Assembly (NCBI GenBank): GCA_041635265.1 | Contig: JBFJJV010000039.1 | Coordinates: forward strand, 1 to 20,989 | Direction: 5' to 3' | From: Panacagrimonas sp041635265 | GTDB lineage: Bacteria > Pseudomonadota > Gammaproteobacteria > Nevskiales > Nevskiaceae | Length of the DNA stretch: 20,989 bases | Shown here: positions 15,264 through 20,989 of the stretch, one piece after another | Layout: the number at the start of each line of letters is the position of its first letter | How positions within the stretch are numbered: position 1 is the stretch's first letter | Position numbers and translations under genes: made by a program | The notes under the pieces: generated by a model | Seen by the model: the letters and a program-made list of their open reading frames with translations, nothing else | Databases searched by the model: none | Told to the model about the DNA's origin: nothing

Positions 15264-16088
15264 ATGACCGAGCTAACTGAATCCATTGACCTGCAACAAC
15301 TGATTGCCTGGTCCCAGGTCATGGGACTGAAATTGGTGGCAGCGCTACTGATCTTCATCATTGGTCGCTGGGTCTCGAGTTTGCTGATCAGGGGCATGAA
15401 AACGGCCATGAGCAAAGCCAGAGTGGATTCGACTCTGGCCAGCTTTCTGGGTAACGTGGCCTACGGTGTCATGCTGGCCATCGTCGTGATCTCCGCAGTG
15501 GGTCAACTTGGGGTGTCTACGACTTCTGCGGCGGCCTTGCTTGGCGGTGCCGGTGTCGCCGTCGGACTGAGCCTCAAGGATCAGCTGTCATCGTTTGCAG
15601 CAGGCGTGATGCTGATCATGTTCCGGCCGTTCAGAACGGGTGATTTCATCGATGCTGGTGGCGTACTCGGTACCGTTGAGGAACTCAAGATCGTCGCGAC
15701 TATCCTGAAGACGCCAAACAACCAGCAGGTGATGGTTCCCAATGCCGAAATCTGGGGGAGCACGATCACTAATTACTCCGCGAGAGCGACACGCCGCATT
15801 GACCTGAAAGTCGGCATTTCCTATGAGTCGGACATGCGAAAGGCTAAGGACATCGCCATGCGACTGATTACCTCGGACGAGCGTGTTCTTGCCGAGCCTG
15901 CGCCCTGGGTTGGCATTACGGATCTGGGCGACAGTGCCGTGACAGTGACCATCCGTCCTTGGGTAAAGACACCAGACTTTTGGCAGACTCAGTGTGATTT
16001 AACCCAACAGATCAAGGAACAATATGATGCCAACGACATCAGTATTCCTTTCCCGCAAATGGATATTCATGTCAGCAAGGACGCCTAG
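15264..16088 (+). CDS. mscS: Small-conductance mechanosensitive channel, MscS family
   Basis: MscS channels open under membrane tension and release solutes during osmotic downshock. The 274-residue inner-membrane protein is close in length to E. coli MscS (286). Three membrane helices lie at about 19-40, 63-83 and 88-118. The pore-lining third helix has the Gly/Ala pattern AALLGGAGVAVGLSLKDQLS, followed by the FRPFRTGDFID turn (120-130). The beta and alpha/beta vestibule domains follow, with VPNAEIWGSTITNYS, and the protein ends with SIPFPQMDIHV, as in the family (SFPYPQMDV in E. coli). TAGGAG lies about 11 bases before the ATG. It is flanked by long gaps and is probably transcribed alone or with the next gene. 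The paralogue (mscS or another small channel) cannot be fixed without phylogeny. Confidence 0.9.
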   Translation: MTELTESIDLQQLIAWSQVMGLKLVAALLIFIIGRWVSSLLIRGMKTAMSKARVDSTLASFLGNVAYGVMLAIVVISAVGQLGVSTTSAAALLGGAGVAVGLSLKDQLSSFAAGVMLIMFRPFRTGDFIDAGGVLGTVEELKIVATILKTPNNQQVMVPNAEIWGSTITNYSARATRRIDLKVGISYESDMRKAKDIAMRLITSDERVLAEPAPWVGITDLGDSAVTVTIRPWVKTPDFWQTQCDLTQQIKEQYDANDISIPFPQMDIHVSKDA

Positions 16089-16177
16089 CGCTGGGGCTGT
16101 GGAGCAGGATTTGCCCACCTGCTGAATCCATAAATTTAATTCTAAATACAGAACGTTGAAAGGAGAGCTGGTCGCCA

Positions 16178-16816
16178 ATGATTACCATTCATCATCTGGG
16201 AGTTTCGCAGTCAGACCGCGTGGTCTGGCTGATGGAAGAACTGAATCTGCCTTACGCCATGAAGTGGTATCAGCGCGGAGAAAATCGCCTCGCCCAAGAG
16301 GATTTCCTGTCGCTGCATCCGGCGGCCACCTCTCCGGTCATTAGCGACGGAGACCGGGTACTCACCGAGTCGGCAGTGATCCTTGAACATATTTGCCACC
16401 GCCATGCGGGTGGAAAGCTCACAGTCGGACCTGAGCAGGAAAACTATGAGGACTATCTGTACTGGATGCATTTCAATAACAATTTGATGGCGCTGTTTCT
16501 TGGCGAATCTGCCTTGGCAGGCAATCAGAGCGAAGAGGCCAAAACGGTTCTCGGGCCGTTGTTCGAGCGTCGTGGAAAACAGTATTACGGATATCTGGAA
16601 CAGCGGCTGGGTTCAAGCGCCTATCTGGCCGGGCCGCAGTTCACCTGCGCTGACATCATGACCCTGTTTTCGCTGACGACATTACCCTTGTTTGGTGGCC
16701 GTAATATCGACCACCTGCCCAATGCGCGGGCCTACGTAAAAAGGCTGAGCAGCCGACCGGCTTACCAAAGGGCAATGAAGATTGCGGGTCCGGCTGCTGA
16801 GCCACCAAGTGGGTGA
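16178..16816 (+). CDS. Glutathione S-transferase family protein
   Basis: The 212-residue cytoplasmic protein has a thioredoxin-like N-terminal domain (about 1-78) with LGVSQSDRVVWLMEELNLPY, the cis-proline in SPVISDG (Pro53), and the Glu-Ser pair at 64-65 in LTESAVILEHI that binds the glutathione gamma-glutamyl group. An all-helical C-terminal domain (about 85-200) has the conserved FTCADIMTLFSL capping segment. Ser10 or Ser12 is the candidate catalytic residue in place of Tyr. The likely role is conjugation or peroxide detoxification with glutathione; the substrate is unknown. AAGGAGAG ends 10 bases before the ATG. It follows mscS after 89 bp and is convergent with the next ORF. Confidence 0.88.
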   Translation: MITIHHLGVSQSDRVVWLMEELNLPYAMKWYQRGENRLAQEDFLSLHPAATSPVISDGDRVLTESAVILEHICHRHAGGKLTVGPEQENYEDYLYWMHFNNNLMALFLGESALAGNQSEEAKTVLGPLFERRGKQYYGYLEQRLGSSAYLAGPQFTCADIMTLFSLTTLPLFGGRNIDHLPNARAYVKRLSSRPAYQRAMKIAGPAAEPPSG

Positions 16817-16897
16817 GGTGGCGAAGCTTAAGATGAATAAGCCGGTCGGGATGAGTCCCTAAGGGAGGATCTCGGCGCGGAGTCAACTCAGGGTCTA

Positions 16898-17272
16898 TCA
16901 GGGCTTGAAGTCTTTTTCGCGCCGAGTCTGTATGTCGTATTCCCCTGATTGTTCTGACGTCTCCCGTTCCGATTTGCGCTTCCAGCTCAACTCATTCAGC
17001 GATTTGATGATTTGGTCTCCCTCGTCAGGCTTGAGGGCTTTGTTGAATCGGTCGTCCAGGACTTGAACCTGCGGTCCCTGATTCGACATCTCCAGGCTAA
17101 TCAGCCTGGCGCGCGCCATCGTATCCAGACCTCGCGCAAGGTCACCTTGGCGAAGATGTGTGTTGCTCCATTGACGCATCAGCGTGTGCAGGGGGATTGT
17201 CTGCCCGACTCCGACGTCCGCGTCTTTGAAAATTTGGAAAATCGCGATCCAGATGGCTTTTGTTGAAATCAT
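16898..17272 (-). CDS. Hypothetical protein, possibly winged-helix-like
   Basis: I do not recognise this 124-residue protein. Its sequence looks coding: a compact first part (1-80) with alternating helices and strands and no odd residue bias, then a highly charged tail (about 95-124, rich in Lys, Arg and Glu). The stretch HTLMRQWSNTHLRQGDLARG, then LDTMARARLISLE and QVQVLDDRFN, has the spacing of helix-helix-wing seen in small winged-helix proteins with a basic recognition helix; this is a guess from pattern only. The ATG at 17272 has only a weak GAGAA directly upstream. It is convergent with the GST gene and divergent from the next ORF, whose start it overlaps by 13 bp, so at least one of the two starts is probably wrong. 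Confidence 0.55.
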   Translation of the reverse strand: MISTKAIWIAIFQIFKDADVGVGQTIPLHTLMRQWSNTHLRQGDLARGLDTMARARLISLEMSNQGPQVQVLDDRFNKALKPDEGDQIIKSLNELSWKRKSERETSEQSGEYDIQTRREKDFKP

Positions 17273-17655
17273 TTCTCGCCAAAGAAATCCCTGTGGCCCG
17301 AGATACGGTCACGCAAATAGGTGTTGTGGAACATGGCAGCAATTGTACTCGTTCATCCAGATGCTTCTATTGCTTCAGCCTGCCGGAAGGAGTGAGGCTC
17401 GGGTGCCTCATTCTAAGTGCGGGCAATAATAAAGAAGGGATTCGCGCCTTTATCATTCTCCATTTGGAGGAAGCCTTCCGCCCACAACATGCAATTTTTC
17501 CAGTGGCGGCAAAACAATTCGATAAATTATGGGGCTCAAGGGAAATGGTCGGTGAAAAAATCTGTCTTTATGCGGTCGAGCATGAGCAAGGTAGCCCTTG
17601 GGTAGGTAAAGCGATTCTCCTGCCCAGGAGTCACGAGGCTTCCGGACCGAAATAG
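17260..17655 (+). CDS. Hypothetical protein of unknown function
   Basis: I do not recognise this 131-residue ORF. It has a cysteine-rich stretch (Cys29, Cys35 and Cys38), a hydrophobic segment (LGCLILSAG, then RAFIILHLEEAF) and a mixed C-terminal part (FDKLWGSREMVGEKICLYAV). Its codons look less GC-rich at the third position than the neighbouring core genes, which would fit a horizontally acquired gene or a chance ORF. The ATG overlaps the start of the divergent minus-strand ORF by 13 bp; an in-frame GTG at 17293 would remove the overlap, but no clear Shine-Dalgarno supports either. If this ORF is not real, 17273-17837 is a 565-bp stretch without a gene. Confidence 0.35.
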   Translation: MLKSFLAKEIPVARDTVTQIGVVEHGSNCTRSSRCFYCFSLPEGVRLGCLILSAGNNKEGIRAFIILHLEEAFRPQHAIFPVAAKQFDKLWGSREMVGEKICLYAVEHEQGSPWVGKAILLPRSHEASGPK

Positions 17656-17720
17656 AACAGGGTGTTCCTCATCTTCGGACAGGCGAATCGACCGTCTGTC
17701 AGGCCATAGGGTGCATCGGG

Positions 17721-17752
17721 GCCGGTCAAAACGCCCACGCCTGCCGGTCAAA
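17721..17752. repeat. Direct repeat GCCGGTCAAA, 22 bp apart, upstream of the diguanylate cyclase
   Basis: The same ten bases occur at 17721-17730 and 17743-17752, a 22-bp period, close to two helical turns. Both lie about 90-115 bp before the start of the GAF-GGDEF gene. The layout would suit two half-sites of a regulator bound to one DNA face. No known operator is recognised. Confidence 0.5.
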
Positions 17753-17837
17753 TTAAGATGGGGGCGTCGCTCCTCCGTCCGAGGGGAGATGGCGGTCTTT
17801 ATCCCGACCGCGCTAGCCATGCCACGCTGGAGACGCT

Positions 17838-18878
17838 GTGTTTGATCCCCCTGTCCCGGTAAATGATGACGAGCGTATCGAGTCCTTAAGAGAGTTGGGT
17901 CTGCTAGACGCCTCTTTTGTCGATGCCTATGACAGCATTGTGAAGCTCACGCGCTTGGCGACCCATAAGCCGATCTGTCTATTTTCAATCGTTGATCGCT
18001 ACCGACAGTTTTTCAAGGCAGGAATCGGGCTTCCGGTTCGGCAGACTTCAAGGCAACACGCTTTCTGTGCGAGCACGATCTGTCAGGATGATTTGAACAG
18101 TATCTTTCATATCGAGGATGCGCTAGAGCATCCAAATTATCGCAATAATCCGCTGGTAGTGGAGGAGCCCAAGATTCGCTTCTACGCAGGGGTCCCGGTG
18201 CTCTCCCCGGACGGCTATCCCGTGGGGACCGTATGCGTGATCGGCAGAAAGCCAGGGGCGCTGCACGAAAATGTCGGCGACTCACTGCGATCGGCCAAGT
18301 TATTGATGGAGAGTGCCCTGAGTCTGCAAACCCGCTCTGTTACAGATTCATTGACTGGATTGTTTAATCGTCGTCATTTCGGTGCGCAACTTGAGATTGA
18401 ATGGGACAGAGCCCAGCGCTACGCCACGACCCTGTCCGTGCTCATGATTGATGTAGATTATTTCAAGGAGTTCAACGATCGCTACGGGCACCTTGCAGGA
18501 GACGATGCCTTGGCTCAGGTTGCCGATTGTCTGAATGGCTGTATGTGTCGGCCTGGAGATGTGCTCGCTAGATATGGCGGCGAAGAATTTATTATTCTTC
18601 TGCCGAATACTGGCATTGCTGGTGCAAGGGAAATGGCAGCACGTTGTATTCAAACCTTGCTTGATCGTAGAGTTGCGCACGAGGGTGCCGACGGTGGTCA
18701 TCTGACTATTTCCGTGGGTGCTGTATCGGTCAGCGCGGTGGATGCTTTCTCACATGCTGATCCTGAAGACGCAGCCAAAGCCGTCATTGCGGCTGCAGAC
18801 GGCAATCTCTATGCTGCAAAAAAAGCTGGCCGCAATCGCGCAGTTTGCAGCGAATTGGTCTCCGCCATGGCCGCGTGA
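17838..18878 (+). CDS. GAF-domain diguanylate cyclase (GGDEF)
   Basis: The 346-residue protein should make the second messenger cyclic di-GMP from two GTP in the cytoplasm. An N-terminal GAF sensor domain spans about 25-165, with RQHAFCASTI at 73-81 (Cys77) and RFYAGVPVLSPDGYPVGTVCVI (114-135). The GGDEF domain follows at about 168-340: DSLTGLFNRRHF (170-181), metal-binding Asp205 in MIDVDYFKEFND, active-site GGEEF at 247-251, and an intact RxxD inhibitory site (RPGD, 238-241) five residues before it. It therefore looks catalytically active and product-inhibited. No membrane segment or signal peptide is seen, and the GAF ligand is unknown. The start is a GTG at 17838 with GGAG five bases upstream. 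Confidence 0.92.
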   Translation: MFDPPVPVNDDERIESLRELGLLDASFVDAYDSIVKLTRLATHKPICLFSIVDRYRQFFKAGIGLPVRQTSRQHAFCASTICQDDLNSIFHIEDALEHPNYRNNPLVVEEPKIRFYAGVPVLSPDGYPVGTVCVIGRKPGALHENVGDSLRSAKLLMESALSLQTRSVTDSLTGLFNRRHFGAQLEIEWDRAQRYATTLSVLMIDVDYFKEFNDRYGHLAGDDALAQVADCLNGCMCRPGDVLARYGGEEFIILLPNTGIAGAREMAARCIQTLLDRRVAHEGADGGHLTISVGAVSVSAVDAFSHADPEDAAKAVIAAADGNLYAAKKAGRNRAVCSELVSAMAA

Positions 18879-19168
18879 ATTGAAGGGCCGGGCAGATTCG
18901 TCTCCGCCCGAGCCTCAGGCCAGGTCAGGCAACTGATTCCATCTAAGTAAAGTCTGTCCGACCGACTCACTCCATACAGCGTTGATGCAGGAAATTTTTC
19001 ACACTTATTTTCAGGCTTGGCGTAACAAACTGCTGTGACCCGCTGCTTAGTGCGCCCTTGTCAGTCAAGTCAGGAGACTGGGCAAGTCTGGATCGATTTG
19101 TCCGAAGCTTTAACGCACTCGAAGTAGAGCCTCAGCGTCAGATCTGGGACGAGTCGAAATTCGGTTTC
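18879..19168. other. Intergenic region between the diguanylate cyclase and the convergent desaturase fusion
   Basis: These 290 bp hold no convincing gene. The two flanking genes converge here, but I find no strong T-tailed hairpin for either. A weak 5-bp inverted repeat lies at 19075-19089. Confidence 0.6.
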
Positions 19169-20989
19169 TTAGATATCCAGTACCAGTCGCCCTCCGGCTG
19201 CTCTGGAAACGCAAGCCGTCATGTAGCCAGATTCGCGCTCAGATCTGCTCAGAACGACATCACGATGTTCGATTTCCCCAGCGTGTACCTTGAGTTTGCA
19301 GCTACCGCAAATGCCCTGAGTACAAACCGCGACTGCGGCCGAAATACGACTCTCCTGCAGTATGTCGAGCAGTGTCTTGTTTGCCGGAACTTCAAGGCTG
19401 ACGCCCGATTTACGTAGGACCACCTCGAAAGGCTTATTTTTCGAATTGTCCAACTCAGTTGCAACAAAACTTTCGGTTCGAATGGCTTCCTCTGGCCAGC
19501 CGAGCAATTCCGCCATCTTGTGGATATGGCTCATGAAACCGGCGGGGCCGCAGATATATAGCTGATCGCCCTCAGTCCAGGGCCCCAGATCGCTAGGCTG
19601 AATAAGCTGATCGGCGGCCCCGTCGTCGAAATGTGTGTGCAGGGTGTTTCTGGTCCACGGCGCGGCGCTGAGCGCTTCGCCAAACGGCATCGCCGCTTCA
19701 CTGCGAGCACAGGCGTGAAGATTGAAAGACCTGCCTTGCATAGATAAATATTCGGCCATTGATATCAGAGGAGTGATTCCAATGCCGCCTGAAATCAAAA
19801 TAACACGACCCTTTTTGTCGTAATCCAGTTTGAAGTGGTTGCGTGGGACACTTACCCTAATTTCGTCGCCGACGCTTAATTGATCATGCGCCGCAACAGA
19901 GCCACCCCTGCCGCCAGCTTCTTTTTTTATGGCAATACAATAGCTGTTGCCGTCGGTGCGCGGCGCGGTGCAGAGCGAGTATTGCCGGATTAATCCCGGT
20001 GCAATGTGCAAATCCAGATGAGCGCCAGGCGAGTAGGGTGACAAAGGCGTATCGGCATTAGCCGCAACTAATGTGAACGCCTTGACCTCTGGCGACACCT
20101 GCTCAATTTTTGCGATTCGAACAGTCTGAAGACTAGCGGCAGGCAACTTGTCATTTAGAGATTTCGGCATGGCTAGTTTTCCAGCAGCCAGGCTCCAGAC
20201 AATTTCATTATCGCTTTCCAGCAAGGCGCGCGACGTCTTCCATGCGTCGTTGTAACGGTAGTAGGGCACGCCTGGAAAGAGGTGATGCATCAAGTGCTGG
20301 CTCTGGGAGATAAAGGCGTATCGAATCAAGTTGCCGCCCCTGATCATGCGCGTGGCTTGAATCGGATGCTCGGCCTGAATCACCCCGGCGGGATGCTGAA
20401 TGGAGGCGAACATATAGGCGATAAGAGTGATTCCTATGCGCTGCGGAATCATCCATAGCAGGAAAAACTCCAATGCGTATGGGGATATCAAAAAGGCGGC
20501 ATGCAGAACAAAAAAGAAACCTATACCGGCACTATCGCGGATCAGCTCCGGTATGGAGCGCTCCCGCCATCGGCGTAGATACCAGTAGATCCAATAGGCG
20601 TCAATGAAAATCCAAGTCAAAGGTCTGAGGAGGATTGGTGCGGTCACCATGATGTCATCCGGATCGCGGGACTCTTCGCCGGTATGCCGGTGATGCTCTA
20701 GGTGTAGAAAGCGATAGAGGCCCGCGGTGAATCCGGGGAACAGCGGCATTACCGAGATAGTGCCAAGCAGATCGTTGAGTCTGCGATTGCTAGAGACGGT
20801 AGAATGAGCTGCATCATGAAACGGCGTAAACGCGGTGTAGATCGCCACGGCATTTATCGCAATTGCGGCCCAGAGCGGGAGATAATTGAGTAGGTAAAGC
20901 GAGGTGGCGCCGACAAAGGATATATACACCCCGGCAACCATGGCGAATTCCTGCCAGGCGTACTTGGGCACCGCGAGCAGTTTCTGAAA
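19169..20989 (-). CDS. Fused membrane di-iron desaturase/hydroxylase - flavin reductase - [2Fe-2S] ferredoxin (5' end outside window)
   Basis: The frame is open to the window edge, so the true start may lie outside; a GTG at 20971 would give 600 residues, used for numbering here. Residues 1-245 are a membrane fatty-acid-desaturase/carotene-hydroxylase-like domain with several hydrophobic helices and three histidine boxes: HDAAH 52-56, HLEHH 90-94 plus His96, and HLMHH 226-230 before LFP. Residues 282-505 are a flavin/NAD(P)H reductase of the phthalate-dioxygenase-reductase/VanB type: RQYSL 329-333, GGIGIT 395-400, CGPAGFM 474-480. Residues 515-600 are a plant-type [2Fe-2S] ferredoxin with Cys550, Cys555, Cys558 and Cys587. 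The chain should pass electrons from NAD(P)H through flavin and Fe-S to the di-iron site. The substrate (acyl lipid, carotenoid or alkane-like) is not evident. Confidence 0.9.
   Translation of the reverse strand, partial: FQKLLAVPKYAWQEFAMVAGVYISFVGATSLYLLNYLPLWAAIAINAVAIYTAFTPFHDAAHSTVSSNRRLNDLLGTISVMPLFPGFTAGLYRFLHLEHHRHTGEESRDPDDIMVTAPILLRPLTWIFIDAYWIYWYLRRWRERSIPELIRDSAGIGFFFVLHAAFLISPYALEFFLLWMIPQRIGITLIAYMFASIQHPAGVIQAEHPIQATRMIRGGNLIRYAFISQSQHLMHHLFPGVPYYRYNDAWKTSRALLESDNEIVWSLAAGKLAMPKSLNDKLPAASLQTVRIAKIEQVSPEVKAFTLVAANADTPLSPYSPGAHLDLHIAPGLIRQYSLCTAPRTDGNSYCIAIKKEAGGRGGSVAAHDQLSVGDEIRVSVPRNHFKLDYDKKGRVILISGGIGITPLISMAEYLSMQGRSFNLHACARSEAAMPFGEALSAAPWTRNTLHTHFDDGAADQLIQPSDLGPWTEGDQLYICGPAGFMSHIHKMAELLGWPEEAIRTESFVATELDNSKNKPFEVVLRKSGVSLEVPANKTLLDILQESRISAAVAVCTQGICGSCKLKVHAGEIEHRDVVLSRSERESGYMTACVSRAAGGRLVLDI

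Noticed and set aside
16855..16866. Small hairpin TCCCTAAGGGA between the GST gene and the convergent ORF
   Set aside because: The stem is only 4-5 bp with no usable loop and no T tract.
17536..17820. 94-residue ORF on the minus strand
   Set aside because: Arg-rich with no recognisable pattern; overlaps the plus-strand ORF at 17260-17655 and the repeat region before the diguanylate cyclase.
19058..19417. 119-residue ORF on the plus strand
   Set aside because: Mostly antisense to the ferredoxin domain of the fusion protein, whose frame is certain.
1..20989. CRISPR array, insertion sequence or phage structural genes
   Set aside because: No regularly spaced repeats, transposase or phage-like reading frames were found in the window; the only mobile-element trace is the tRNA fragment.

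Overview
The window looks like chromosomal DNA of a gammaproteobacterium of moderately high GC content. The evidence is the housekeeping gene order (ispB / rplU-rpmA / obgE-proB / rpsT / murJ / ribF-ileS-lspA-ispH / gyrA), an IspB-type octaprenyl diphosphate synthase, an rpsT with a UUG start as in E. coli, and a GyrA whose active-site region aligns with E. coli numbering without gaps. I cannot place it below class. The direct lspA-ispH junction, without an intervening fkpB-like gene, separates it from the enterobacterial layout.

Layout. 1-321 is a boundary region. It holds the C-terminal end of an aspartyl/asparaginyl beta-hydroxylase-like gene, a 21-codon ORF that may be a gene remnant, and the 3' half (41 nt) of a tRNA-Pro with no matching 5' half. 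The last looks like the far att site of an element lying to the left of the window. 380-2138 holds ispB on the minus strand, divergent from rplU-rpmA, each with a good sigma70-type promoter, and a strong terminator after rpmA. 2229-4426 is obgE-proB with a 4-bp overlap. A bidirectional terminator then separates proB from the convergent rpsT (UUG start). rpsT is divergent from murJ. murJ, ribF, ileS, lspA and ispH follow head to tail with small gaps or overlaps and are probably at least partly co-transcribed. gyrA follows after a 291-bp gap with its own extended -10.

15264-20989 is accessory in character: an MscS-type mechanosensitive channel, a glutathione S-transferase-like protein, two divergent small ORFs I do not recognise, a GAF-GGDEF diguanylate cyclase, and at the right edge on the minus strand a large multidomain protein. 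This last gene is the most unusual in the window. A membrane di-iron fatty-acid-desaturase/hydroxylase domain with three histidine boxes is fused in one chain to a VanB/phthalate-dioxygenase-reductase-type flavin reductase and a C-terminal plant-type [2Fe-2S] ferredoxin domain, which predicts a self-sufficient NAD(P)H-driven desaturase or hydroxylase.

The core genes serve translation and ribosome assembly (rplU, rpmA, rpsT, obgE, ileS), cell-envelope building (murJ, lspA), isoprenoid and quinone synthesis (ispH makes the C5 precursors, ispB the quinone side chain), flavin cofactors (ribF), proline synthesis (proB) and DNA topology (gyrA).
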